A DNA stretch of 64,000 bases from Bacteroidota bacterium (GCA_013112545.1 JABFGJ010000001.1:496001-560000), one strand, 5' to 3'; counted from the stretch's first letter, positions 25,979 to 34,228 are shown. Program-made: numbers and translations. Notes: a model not told the origin generated them from the sequence alone.

Positions 25979-28401
25979 TGAGGATAATCGTTGCTTTAAT
26001 ATTGTTTTGTAGTACGCTACTTTCTTGGGCTCAAACCCGTAACCTTACTGGAAAAATTTCATTGGAAGGGCAAGAAAAGAAAAGTCAAGAAATAGAGATT
26101 TATTTAAATGAAACTGGACAATTTGAGAAATCGGATAAAGAAGGAAACTTTTCTTTCGATGATTTAAAGGAGGGCGATTACACACTAACCATTTACGCAT
26201 TAGGATATACAACAAAAACAATTCAAGTTAATTTGAATGCTGAATTTCAAGCACTAAGCATTCATTTAAATCTGATTACAACAAACATAAAAGAAGTTCA
26301 AATTGTTGAGAAAAAACAGAATGAATATGGAATTGGGCGTTTGAAACCTGTGGAAGGAACGGCAATATATGCAGGTAAAAAAAGTGAGGTCGTAACGATT
26401 GACGATATGGCTGTAAACCAAGCCACTAATAATAGCCGACAAATATATGCGAAAGTTGCTGGGCTTAATATCTGGGAAAACGACGGTGCCGGAATTCAAT
26501 TGGGAATTGGCGGAAGAGGATTGAGTCCAAATCGAGTTTCTAATTTTAATACCCGCCAAAATGGCTACGACATCAGTGCCGACGCTTTGGGTTATCCTGA
26601 AAGTTATTATTCGCCAAGTGCAGAAGCCATAGAGCGAATAGAAATTGTTCGTGGCGCTGCTTCCTTGCAATACGGAACTCAGTTTGGTGGGTTTATTAAT
26701 TTTAAATTAAAAGAAGGTCCAGCTGATACTATTCCATTGGAAGTAGTAACCCGTCAAACAAAGGGCTCATTTGGCTTTTTTAATTCTTTTAATAGTGTTG
26801 GTGGGAACAAAGGCAAATTTAAATATTATGCATTTTACCAATACAAAACAGGTGATGGTTGGAGACCAAATTCGCAATTTGATGTACACAGTGCACATGC
26901 CAATTTGCAATATAAGCTCAACGATAAAGTAAAAATAGGAGTAGAATACACCTATATGCACTATATAGCACAACAGCCTGGAGGCCTAACCGACCGAATG
27001 TTTGAGCAAAACCCGCAACAGTCTATACGAGATAGAAACTGGTTTCAAGTGAACTGGAATTTAGCCGCTTTGAATATAGACTACAAAATTTCAACAAAAA
27101 CCGACTATAATTTTAGAGCATTTGGCTTAATGGCCGGAAGAGATGCCGTTGGGAATTTAGGACAGATTACTCGTTTTGACGACCCTGAAAGCTCTCGTGA
27201 TTTGTTGAAAGACGACTATGCAAATTTTGGTTTTGAAAACCGCTTCCTGACAAGGTATAGTTTTTTGAAAAACACTTCTATCTTTTTAATCGGAATGCGC
27301 TACTACAACGGTTCTACTGATCGAAAGCAAGGAGATGGTACAGCAGCTAAAAACGCTGATTTTTCCTTAATAAACGAAAACGAGCCAAGAGATTCTAAAT
27401 ACCACTTTCCGAGTCAAAACCTTGCTTTTTTTACTGAAAATGTTTTTTATTTGAGCCCAACGATTACAGTTACTCCAGGACTACGATTCGAGTATATTTC
27501 TACTAAGTCTGATGGCTACTATTTTAACCGTTCAACAAACCTAGCAGGCCAAGTTATTTCAGAACAGAAAATACAAGACAATAGAGCGAATAATAGAAGC
27601 TTTATATTAGGCGGTATAGGGTTTTCATATAAGCCAAATGAGTTTTTCGAAGCGTATTCTAATGTATCGCAGAACTATCGTTCTATAAACTTTAATGATA
27701 TGCGAATAGTAAACTCAAACTATCAGGTTGACACTAACCTGAATGATGAAAGCGGCTATAGCTTTGATATTGGAATTCGAGGAAACAAAAACAAATGGTT
27801 CAATTATGACATTAGCTTCTTTATGTTGAGTTATCAAAACAGAATTGGAGAAGTTCGGATAACCGATCCTGTTTTGTATCGTCCTATCCGTTTCAGAACC
27901 AATGTGTCAGACAGTAGAAGTTATGGTTTAGAAAGCTTCTTCGAAATAAACTTAACTTCTTTGTTGGGCGCAAAAAACTCAAAACACCAAGTGGCTGCTT
28001 TTTCTAATTTTTCTTTAATGGATGCTCGATACATCAACAGTAAAGAGACTGCATTTGAAAATAAAAAAGTAGAATTGGTTCCCCATATTATTTTTAAAGG
28101 AGGCTTAAGCTATCGTTATAAACAATTTCAGCTTTGCTATCAATACTCATACACAGCAGAGCATTATACAGATGCTACGAATGCAACTTTTACTTCCAAT
28201 GCTGTGAATGGCATAATTCCAGCCTATGCAGTAATGGACTTGTCGGCTAAATACAATTATAAGCATTGGATTTTTGAAACAGGAATTAACAACCTAAGCA
28301 ATGAAACCTACTTTACTCGAAGAGCTTCTGGTTATCCAGGCCCTGGAATTATCCCTAGTGACCCAAGAAGTTATTATTTGATGGTGGGGCTGAGGTTTTA
28401 A
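25978..28401 (+). CDS. TonB-dependent outer-membrane receptor (FecA-like)
   Basis: About 807 residues from the ATG at 25978, which overlaps the HTTM stop. The 25942 opening of the frame lies inside that gene and would spoil the signal peptide (MRIIVALILFCSTLLSWAQ). Domains: CarboxypepD_reg-like (about 20-105), plug (about 125-235, with IERIEIVRGAASLQYG) and a 22-strand-type barrel ending YYLMVGLRF. It resembles ferric-citrate or ferric-siderophore receptors; substrate is unproven. A 7-bp AT-rich hairpin (28400-28416) overlaps the stop and may weakly terminate transcription. Confidence 0.9.
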   Translation: MRIIVALILFCSTLLSWAQTRNLTGKISLEGQEKKSQEIEIYLNETGQFEKSDKEGNFSFDDLKEGDYTLTIYALGYTTKTIQVNLNAEFQALSIHLNLITTNIKEVQIVEKKQNEYGIGRLKPVEGTAIYAGKKSEVVTIDDMAVNQATNNSRQIYAKVAGLNIWENDGAGIQLGIGGRGLSPNRVSNFNTRQNGYDISADALGYPESYYSPSAEAIERIEIVRGAASLQYGTQFGGFINFKLKEGPADTIPLEVVTRQTKGSFGFFNSFNSVGGNKGKFKYYAFYQYKTGDGWRPNSQFDVHSAHANLQYKLNDKVKIGVEYTYMHYIAQQPGGLTDRMFEQNPQQSIRDRNWFQVNWNLAALNIDYKISTKTDYNFRAFGLMAGRDAVGNLGQITRFDDPESSRDLLKDDYANFGFENRFLTRYSFLKNTSIFLIGMRYYNGSTDRKQGDGTAAKNADFSLINENEPRDSKYHFPSQNLAFFTENVFYLSPTITVTPGLRFEYISTKSDGYYFNRSTNLAGQVISEQKIQDNRANNRSFILGGIGFSYKPNEFFEAYSNVSQNYRSINFNDMRIVNSNYQVDTNLNDESGYSFDIGIRGNKNKWFNYDISFFMLSYQNRIGEVRITDPVLYRPIRFRTNVSDSRSYGLESFFEINLTSLLGAKNSKHQVAAFSNFSLMDARYINSKETAFENKKVELVPHIIFKGGLSYRYKQFQLCYQYSYTAEHYTDATNATFTSNAVNGIIPAYAVMDLSAKYNYKHWIFETGINNLSNETYFTRRASGYPGPGIIPSDPRSYYLMVGLRF

Positions 28402-28864
28402 AACTATTTTAGTTTTTCATCATCTTCTTAACTGAATTTCCAATTTAGACGAAACAATGCGTTACCCTTTTTTAATTGCCTTGCTCTTAAATAAAAATTT
28501 TACTTTAATTTTTTTACTTATCTAAAAACTAAGCGTCTCAAAGTATATTAGTATAAGAATATAATGGCATTTCATTTTCTTCAGTCTTTTCTTAGCATTC
28601 TCTTTTTTTATGAGTTTTCTTTTGACAGATCATGTATTTTAAACAGAAAAACTCAAGTGTATCTCTCTTTCTACAATTTGATTATTTCGGCAACTGTAAC
28701 AAGTATTTTTAATTTAAATTGCAAGGCTTGGAGGAACATTTTCTTGGACTAAAATACTTTGTTTGGGTCTGTTTATTTGTAATTTATAGAAGGATTTAAT
28801 AATTGTAAAACAGTAATTACAAGTATAACATGTAGGGTGTTTTATTTTTCAAAATTTTAAAGTC
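28402..28864. other. Intergenic region, no gene seen
   Basis: About 460 bp between the convergent TonB receptor and fructosamine kinase genes. Apart from the weak 28400-28416 hairpin it is AT-rich sequence. A 62-codon frame at 28564-28752 has no recognisable domain or promoter and I do not support it as a gene. It may be decayed sequence. Confidence 0.5.
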
Positions 28865-29749
28865 CTATAAATATTTCTTTAAAGCACTTTTTAATCGCTT
28901 AGAATAAGCGGCACCAAATAAATTTACATGAACTAAGAGTGGATAAATATTACAAAGGTCAACACGCTCTTCCCACCCTTTTTCTAAAGGGAAATATTCA
29001 TTGTAAGCCTCGTAAAATCGTTTGTCAAATCCGCCAAATAACAAAGACATGGCAAGGTCCATTTCTCTATTTCCATAGTAAACAGCAGGGTCAAAAACCA
29101 CAGCCTGTTGTTTAGTATTAGCCATAAAATTCCCCGACCACAAATCACCATGCAATAAAGCTGGGTTTGTTTTAGGGAAAAGCAGGTCCATTCTGGCTAT
29201 TAAACCTTCAATTTGTTTTAATAAAGTAGAATCAATCAGTCTTTTAGCGTAAGCCATTTCTGCTTGCATCTTAATCCGGTGATTTCCAAAAAATGAGGCC
29301 CAAGAATCTGTTGGTGTATTGATTTGAGCTAATGAGCCCATGTAGTTTTGGTATGCTAATCCAAAATGAGAGTCACTGTTTTGGTGTAGTGCAGCAAGCT
29401 GATAACCAAAACTTTCCCAAAAAGAAGGACTTTCTACTCCTTGTTCAACCAACTCTAATACAAAATAAGCTGTGTTTTCGAAATCTCCTTTTAAAATAAA
29501 ACGAGGAACCTTTAGGGTATTTGTGCTTGCTAATTTTTGCAGTCCTTTTAATTCTATATCGAAGATAAAAGGATGGTTATTGGCTTTGTTTGTCTTAATA
29601 AAAAAAGATTGAGAATTTGCTTGAAGTTTAAAACTATAATTAACAGAGCCTCCGTGTAATTTCTCGACGTTTATAATACGAATTGACTGCTCTAAAGCGT
29701 CGCTAAGTTTTAGGTTTAAGTGATTAATTAAAGATTTTGATACCTGCAT
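28865..29749 (-). CDS. Fructosamine kinase family protein
   Basis: A 294-residue aminoglycoside phosphotransferase-fold kinase. Motifs: LHGGSVNYSFKLQ (glycine-rich loop), LLHGDLWSGNFM (catalytic HGDLWxxN) and VVFDPAVYYGNREMDLAMS (metal-binding DP). Members phosphorylate ketosamines or ribulosamines for protein deglycation or metabolite repair in the cytoplasm. The ATG at 29749 lies 8 nt after a TAnnTTTG box. It is divergent from tRNA-Ala. Confidence 0.92.
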   Translation of the reverse strand: MQVSKSLINHLNLKLSDALEQSIRIINVEKLHGGSVNYSFKLQANSQSFFIKTNKANNHPFIFDIELKGLQKLASTNTLKVPRFILKGDFENTAYFVLELVEQGVESPSFWESFGYQLAALHQNSDSHFGLAYQNYMGSLAQINTPTDSWASFFGNHRIKMQAEMAYAKRLIDSTLLKQIEGLIARMDLLFPKTNPALLHGDLWSGNFMANTKQQAVVFDPAVYYGNREMDLAMSLLFGGFDKRFYEAYNEYFPLEKGWEERVDLCNIYPLLVHVNLFGAAYSKRLKSALKKYL

Positions 29750-29757
29750 GAGTTTTG

Positions 29758-29765
29758 CAAAAATA
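29758..29765 (-). promoter_or_regulatory. -7 promoter box for fructosamine kinase
   Basis: TATTTTTG on the minus strand fits TAnnTTTG and ends 8 nt before the ATG, so the leader would be very short. Confidence 0.5.
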
Positions 29766-29802
29766 ATTAGCTAAAACGAAGAATTAGCTAAGTTTTAATT
29801 TT

Positions 29803-29810
29803 TACTTTTG
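29803..29810 (+). promoter_or_regulatory. -7 promoter box for tRNA-Ala and the repeat array
   Basis: TACTTTTG fits TAnnTTTG. It lies 36 nt upstream of the tRNA 5' end and leaves a leader that contains the 29819-29842 hairpin. Confidence 0.5.
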
Positions 29811-29818
29811 GACTTCAC

Positions 29819-29842
29819 TTTTGATTGAGCATTTAATCAAAA
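29819..29842 (+). repeat. Leader inverted repeat before tRNA-Ala
   Basis: TTTTGATT and AATCAAAA form a perfect 8-bp stem around an 8-nt loop, ending 4 nt before the tRNA 5' end. It may shape 5' processing by RNase P, or be a protein-binding dyad. Confidence 0.6.
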
Positions 29843-29846
29843 TTAT

Positions 29847-29920
29847 GGGGGATTAGCTCAGTTGGCTAGAGCGCTTCGCTGGCAGTGAAGAGGTCATCGG
29901 TTCGAATCCGATATTCTCCA
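29847..29920 (+). tRNA. tRNA-Ala (anticodon GGC)
   Basis: A 74-nt cloverleaf. The acceptor GGGGGAT pairs with ATTCTCC (two G-U pairs), the D-arm is GCTC/GAGC, and the anticodon stem CTTCG/TGAAG encloses loop CTGGCAG with anticodon GGC. The T-arm ATCGG/CCGAT encloses TTCGAAT, and the discriminator is A. The terminal CCA is not encoded (CAA follows). The GGC anticodon reads GCC/GCU alanine codons. Its 3' part is the apparent ancestor of the hairpin repeats that follow directly. Confidence 0.97.
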
Positions 29921-29922
29921 CA

Positions 29923-30264
29923 AAAGAGGTCACCACGCCCAAAGCGTGGTATTCTCCACAAAAGAGGTCACCACGCCCAAAGCGTGGTATTCTCCACAAA
30001 AGAGGTCACCACGCCCAAAGCGTGGTATTCTCCACAAAAGAGGTCACCACGCCCAAAGCGTGGTATTCTCCACAGAAGAGGCCACCACGCCCAAAGCGTG
30101 GTATTCTCCACAAAAGAGGTCACCACGCCCAAAGCGTGGTATTCTCCACAGAAGAGGTCACCACGCCCAAAGCGTGGTATTCTCCACAAAAGAGGTCACC
30201 ACGCCCAAAGCGTGGTATTCTCCACAGAAGAGGTCACCACGCCCAAAGCGTGGTATTCTCCACA
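29923..30264 (+). repeat. Nine-unit 38-bp tRNA-derived hairpin array
   Basis: Nine 38-bp units run without spacers. Each holds AGAGGTC, then a perfect 7-bp stem ACCACGC/GCGTGGT with loop CCAAA, then ATTCTCCACA. The flanks AGAGGTCA and TATTCTCCACA are identical to the variable loop and acceptor 3' strand of the adjacent tRNA-Ala, so each unit is a tRNA 3' part with the T-arm replaced. Units differ only at an A/G position after CCAC and one T-to-C change (near 30083). No stop codon falls in several frames, so artificial ORFs cross it on both strands. It is not a CRISPR array. Confidence 0.93.
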
Positions 30265-30265
30265 G

Positions 30266-30302
30266 AAAGAAGTCTTTCTGCATCAAGCAGGAATATTTCA
30301 CA
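30266..30302 (+). repeat. Diverged tenth hairpin unit
   Basis: This continues the array phase: AAGAAGTC (like AAGAGGTC), then a 7-bp stem TTTCTGC/GCAGGAA with one G-U pair and loop ATCAA, then TATTTCACA. Stem sequence differs almost completely from the other units while stem and loop lengths (7 and 5) are kept. An alternative hairpin CAGAAAG/CTTTCTG (30263-30280) overlaps it. Confidence 0.65.
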
Positions 30303-30310
30303 GAGTCTTA

Positions 30311-30356
30311 AAACGAGAGCAGCCTGTTTGCAATTGCAAACAGGCTGCTCTCGTTT
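30311..30356. terminator. 46-bp perfect palindrome, probable bidirectional terminator
   Basis: Two 23-nt arms, beginning AAACGAGAGCAGCC and meeting at GCAATTGC, are exact reverse complements. It lies between the tRNA/repeat transcript and the convergent PGI/PMI gene, a place where a bidirectional terminator is expected. The flanking T runs are only three long, so termination would rely on the very strong stem; other roles are possible. Confidence 0.65.
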
Positions 30357-30367
30357 AGTATATGAAC

Positions 30368-31363
30368 CTAATCTAAATCTCCTAGCATATTTTTTAAGCC
30401 AGTAATTATGTTCACTTCTGTTGTGTCAACTTGGTTCAGCTGTCCTAAAAGTTCACTAATCCAATCTCCAAGGTGAATTAAATACAAGGCGTTGACAATT
30501 AAAGATTCTCCTTGTCCGTTGATGTCAACTACCTCGCCAGCATATTTAGAAATGACTTCTTTAGAATAATTTTCTCGCTCTACATTTCTATAATAATCCA
30601 ATTTTGTCTTGAAAAAGAGGACAGTTGAATCTTCGTTTTTCTTTTTCCAACCAACCAATTCATTGTGGTTCATTTCTGGTAAAGTGTGATGTAATGCTAA
30701 GCGTTTTGAATTCTCATTAATCTGTTGTCTAAACCTTACGCAAACGCCTTCCAATTCTGGACCTGAATAAATAATCGGGAACTTATTATAAAGTTTAGCT
30801 GCGATTACTTTAGCTTCTGCTTTTATTTCGGCTTCCTTGTTATCAATTAATTCAATTGATTTTTGAAACTCAGCTTCAAACGAATTGTTGATTAATTGGT
30901 ATTGGTTTAACAAGTAAAACAACTGTGGGAACGCCAAGCCAAAGGCTGCTCGAGGAGGTAGTCCACCTGGAATGACAATGATGTTATGCATTTCTGATTT
31001 GGCTATTTCTTCAAACTTGCCTCCAGATGTTACAATGGCAATTTCAGCGCCTTTTGCTCTAGCTTGCTCGTACATACTCAAGGTTTCCTCAGTATTTCCT
31101 GAATAAGAACTACAAACAACTAAAGTGTTTTTATTGACAAATTCAGGGATGAAATAATCTTTGTTGATTACAACTGGAACCTTAATCTCTTGTTTTATGA
31201 GTTGAGAAATAATCGTCCCGCCAATACCCGAACCACCTAATCCGCAGATTAACACAGAGTTAATTGTATTTTGTGATTGCTTAAATGCTGTCTTTTTACC
31301 GATTTCTATCGCCTGAGCTAGATGATTTGTAAAATCACCGATATGCCTGTCCATCATATTCAA
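30368..31363 (-). CDS. Bifunctional phosphoglucose/phosphomannose isomerase (SIS domain)
   Basis: A 331-residue protein of the PGI/PMI family: tandem SIS folds with ICGLGGSGIGGTI, CSSYSGNTEETLSMYEQA, PGGLPPRAAFG and the family-typical LHHTLPEMNHNELVGW. It interconverts fructose-6-phosphate with glucose- or mannose-6-phosphate. The start may be the ATG at 31363 or the nearby M3/M4 (MMDRHIGDF). Its 3' end faces the palindrome at 30311-30356. Confidence 0.92.
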   Translation of the reverse strand: MNMMDRHIGDFTNHLAQAIEIGKKTAFKQSQNTINSVLICGLGGSGIGGTIISQLIKQEIKVPVVINKDYFIPEFVNKNTLVVCSSYSGNTEETLSMYEQARAKGAEIAIVTSGGKFEEIAKSEMHNIIVIPGGLPPRAAFGLAFPQLFYLLNQYQLINNSFEAEFQKSIELIDNKEAEIKAEAKVIAAKLYNKFPIIYSGPELEGVCVRFRQQINENSKRLALHHTLPEMNHNELVGWKKKNEDSTVLFFKTKLDYYRNVERENYSKEVISKYAGEVVDINGQGESLIVNALYLIHLGDWISELLGQLNQVDTTEVNIITGLKNMLGDLD

Positions 31364-31450
31364 TATATTTAACTTACAAATAAAAGAAAAATACCTTGAA
31401 TTGCTTGTTTTTGCTTGTAAAGTGATGTCCTTTTTTTACGTGTGAAATCT

Positions 31451-31458
31451 TATCTTTG
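31451..31458 (+). promoter_or_regulatory. -7 promoter box for lysS
   Basis: TATCTTTG matches TAnnTTTG and ends 20 nt before the lysS ATG. Confidence 0.5.
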
Positions 31459-31478
31459 CCACCCAAATTTTTATAGGA

Positions 31479-33185
31479 ATGAGTAGAGTATTGAGTGAAC
31501 AAGAACAGTTGAGAAGAAAAGCCTTAGCTGATTTGAGAGAAAAGGGCATTGAGCCTTATCCTGCAGCTATGTTTCATGTGGACACCATGGCTAAAGATGT
31601 CAAACAAAACTACAATGATGAGCAAAAAAACTTCTCAGAAGTTGTGATGGCGGGTCGCTTAATGAGTAGAAGAATTATGGGTAAGGCGGCTTTTGCAGAA
31701 CTACAAGATGCAAGCGGAAAAATTCAGATTTATATCAATCGAGATGAGATTTGCAAAGGGGAAGACAAATCTCTTTACAACGATGTTTTTAAAAAACATT
31801 TAGACATAGGTGATATTATCGGCATTAAAGGAAATGCATTTAAAACTCAAGTTGGCGAAACATCTATCAATGTAAAAGAGCTAACTGTACTTACTAAATC
31901 GTTAAAACCTTTGCCAATTGTAAAAACAGATAAAGAAGGAAAAGCTCACGATGCTTTTACAGACCCAGAGCAAAGATATCGCCGACGCTATGTTGATTTG
32001 ATTGTTAATCCACAGGTAAAAGAAACGTTTATTAAAAGAACGAAGGTGATAAATTCGATGCGCCAATTTTTTAATGAGAGAGGCTATTTAGAAGTTGAAA
32101 CCCCAATTTTACAACCAATTCCAGGAGGTGCTGCAGCTAGGCCATTCATTACGCATCACAACGCATTAAATACAGAGCTTTATTTGAGAGTTGCCAATGA
32201 ACTTTACTTAAAAAGGCTCATTGTAGGTGGGTTCGACGGAGTGTATGAATTTGCCAAAGATTTCAGAAACGAGGGAATGGACAGAACACACAATCCCGAG
32301 TTTACTGTATTAGAAATTTATGTGGCCTATAAAGACTACAATTGGATGATGGACTTTACTGAGCAAATGCTCGAAAAAGTAGCAAAAGATGTTGTAGGAA
32401 AAACCAATGTTGAATTTCAAGGAAAAGAAATCAATTTTAAAGCACCATTTGCTAGAGTTCCGATATTAGAGGCCATTAAAAATCATACTGGAGTTGAGGT
32501 TTCAGGAATGAATGAAAGTGAATTAAGAGAAACGTGTAAGAAACTTGGACTTGAAGTGGATGAAACCATGGGCAAAGCTAAGTTGATTGATGAGCTGTTC
32601 GGAGAGCTCTGTGAAAAGCATTATGTACAGCCTACATTTATCATTGACTATCCAGTAGAAATGTCTCCTCTTTGTAAAAAACACAGAGATAACCCAGAGC
32701 TTACAGAACGATTTGAATTGATGATTAATGGGAAAGAAGTTGCGAACGCTTATACTGAATTGAATGACCCAATTGATCAATTAGAGCGTTTTCAAGAGCA
32801 ATTAAAGCTTTCTGAAAAAGGAGATGACGAAGCGATGTTTATCGACCTCGATTTTGTTCGGGCATTAGAATATGGAATGCCACCAACCTCAGGCATGGGC
32901 ATTGGAATAGATCGTTTAGTGATGTTTTTAACGAACAACACATCCATACAAGAAGTTTTGTTTTTTCCTCAAATGAGACCAGAAAGAAAAGCGGTTGAGT
33001 TAAGTGAGGCAGAAAAAGCAATACTTGAGATTTTAAAGCGTGAAAAATCAATGGAATTAAATACCTTGAAAGAGCAATCGGGATTAAGTAACAAACAATG
33101 GGACAAAGGAATAAAAGGCTTAACAAAGCACAGTTTAGTTAAAGTAAACAAATCAGATGAAGGGCTTAAGGTTGATTTATTATAG
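31479..33185 (+). CDS. lysS: Lysyl-tRNA synthetase (class II) with C-terminal extension
   Basis: A 568-residue class II enzyme charging tRNA-Lys. It has an OB-fold anticodon domain (about 55-150), motif 1 region (FFNERGYLEVETPILQPIPG), motif 2 (FRNEGMDRTHNPEFTVLEIY) and motif 3 (GMGIGIDRLVMFL). Typical bacterial LysRS ends shortly after motif 3 (about 500 residues). Here about 65 extra residues (from RKAVELSEAEKAIL) look like a small winged-helix or helical domain, as seen in several Bacteroidota LysRS. The gpsA gene follows after 47 bp. Confidence 0.96.
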   Translation: MSRVLSEQEQLRRKALADLREKGIEPYPAAMFHVDTMAKDVKQNYNDEQKNFSEVVMAGRLMSRRIMGKAAFAELQDASGKIQIYINRDEICKGEDKSLYNDVFKKHLDIGDIIGIKGNAFKTQVGETSINVKELTVLTKSLKPLPIVKTDKEGKAHDAFTDPEQRYRRRYVDLIVNPQVKETFIKRTKVINSMRQFFNERGYLEVETPILQPIPGGAAARPFITHHNALNTELYLRVANELYLKRLIVGGFDGVYEFAKDFRNEGMDRTHNPEFTVLEIYVAYKDYNWMMDFTEQMLEKVAKDVVGKTNVEFQGKEINFKAPFARVPILEAIKNHTGVEVSGMNESELRETCKKLGLEVDETMGKAKLIDELFGELCEKHYVQPTFIIDYPVEMSPLCKKHRDNPELTERFELMINGKEVANAYTELNDPIDQLERFQEQLKLSEKGDDEAMFIDLDFVRALEYGMPPTSGMGIGIDRLVMFLTNNTSIQEVLFFPQMRPERKAVELSEAEKAILEILKREKSMELNTLKEQSGLSNKQWDKGIKGLTKHSLVKVNKSDEGLKVDLL

Positions 33186-33232
33186 CATCGCTTTTCATTT
33201 ATTTGTACATTCGTTAAATTAAAAAAACACTT

Positions 33233-34228
33233 TTGGAAGGAAAACACGTTTCGGTAATAGGAGGAGGAAGTTGGGCAACAGCTATTGTTAAAATGCTTTG
33301 CAATAACGCAGAAATGGTGCATTGGTGGATGCGTGATGAAGGCAAGGCAAAATACATTAATAAGTTTATGCACAACCCTCGATATTTGTCGGCTATACAA
33401 TTTGACCGCACAAAAATTAGGGTAAGCAATGATATCTCAGACATTATAGCTTCTTCGGAAACTATAGTCATAGCTACGCCTTCTGCTTTTTTAATGGATG
33501 TTTTTGGCGAAAGAGATAATTCGGATTTAGAGCATAAAACCATTATTTCAGCTGTTAAAGGAATTGTTCCCGAAGTACATCAAATACCAGCTCGATTTTT
33601 TCATAAACGATTTGGAACTCCTTACGAAAACATAGGCATAATAAGCGGCCCTTGTCATGCAGAGGAAGTAGCACTTGAAAGGCTTTCTTATTTGACCATT
33701 GCTTGTCAAGATCAAAATCGAGCGAAAGAATTTGCCGAGCTATTAGAGTGTAGGTATATAAAAACACACCTTTCTGACGATTTGTTTGGCACAGAAATCT
33801 CTGCAATACTTAAAAACGTATATGCTGTTGCTGCTGGTATTTATCACGGGATAGGATATGGCGATAATTTTCAAGCGGTGCTTATTTCAAATGCTGTACA
33901 AGAAATTGAACGTTTTGTCGATGCGCTAAACCCGATACATCGAGATGTAAAGTCTTCAGCATATTTAGGCGATTTGTTAGTAACGGCATATTCCCAATTT
34001 TCTAGAAATAGAACTTTTGGAAGTATGGTAGGCAAAGGCTACTCGGTAATGTCGGCTCAAATGGAAATGAACATGACAGCCGAAGGGTATTATGCCGCTA
34101 AAAGCATAATTAAAATAAACGAAAAATATGGGGTTGATATTCCTATAGCGACAGCCGTTTATCGTGTGCTATATGAAAAAATGTCTCCAGTTGTCGAAAT
34201 GAGAATTTTAGCAGATAAATTAATTTAA
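33233..34228 (+). CDS. gpsA: NAD(P)H-dependent glycerol-3-phosphate dehydrogenase
   Basis: A 331-residue enzyme reducing dihydroxyacetone phosphate to sn-glycerol-3-phosphate for phospholipid synthesis. Motifs: VIGGGSWATAIVKML (NAD-binding loop), IISGPCHAEEVAL, GTEISAILKNVYAVAAGI (with the catalytic lysine) and SSAYLGDLLVTAYS. The start is TTG at 33233; no ATG lies before the Rossmann loop. It probably shares a transcript with lysS. It converges on uvrC, and both use the shared tetranucleotide TTAA as overlapping stops. Confidence 0.93.
   Translation: MEGKHVSVIGGGSWATAIVKMLCNNAEMVHWWMRDEGKAKYINKFMHNPRYLSAIQFDRTKIRVSNDISDIIASSETIVIATPSAFLMDVFGERDNSDLEHKTIISAVKGIVPEVHQIPARFFHKRFGTPYENIGIISGPCHAEEVALERLSYLTIACQDQNRAKEFAELLECRYIKTHLSDDLFGTEISAILKNVYAVAAGIYHGIGYGDNFQAVLISNAVQEIERFVDALNPIHRDVKSSAYLGDLLVTAYSQFSRNRTFGSMVGKGYSVMSAQMEMNMTAEGYYAAKSIIKINEKYGVDIPIATAVYRVLYEKMSPVVEMRILADKLI

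Noticed and set aside
28564-28752. 62-codon hydrophobic frame after the TonB receptor
   Set aside because: It has no promoter box, no recognisable domain and no signal pattern; the length is within chance for AT-rich DNA.
29923-30264. CRISPR array
   Set aside because: Units are contiguous with no variable spacers, no cas genes are near, and the repeat derives from the tRNA 3' part.
29885-30405. Long open frames of up to 157 codons through the repeat array on both strands
   Set aside because: The 38-bp unit simply lacks stops in these frames. The predicted proteins are repeats of the same translated hairpin, and one frame starts inside the tRNA. They are artefacts of the repeat.
32839-33400. 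Antisense frames of 95 and 143 codons over lysS and gpsA
   Set aside because: They overlap conserved domains of lysS and gpsA on the other strand and have no independent support.
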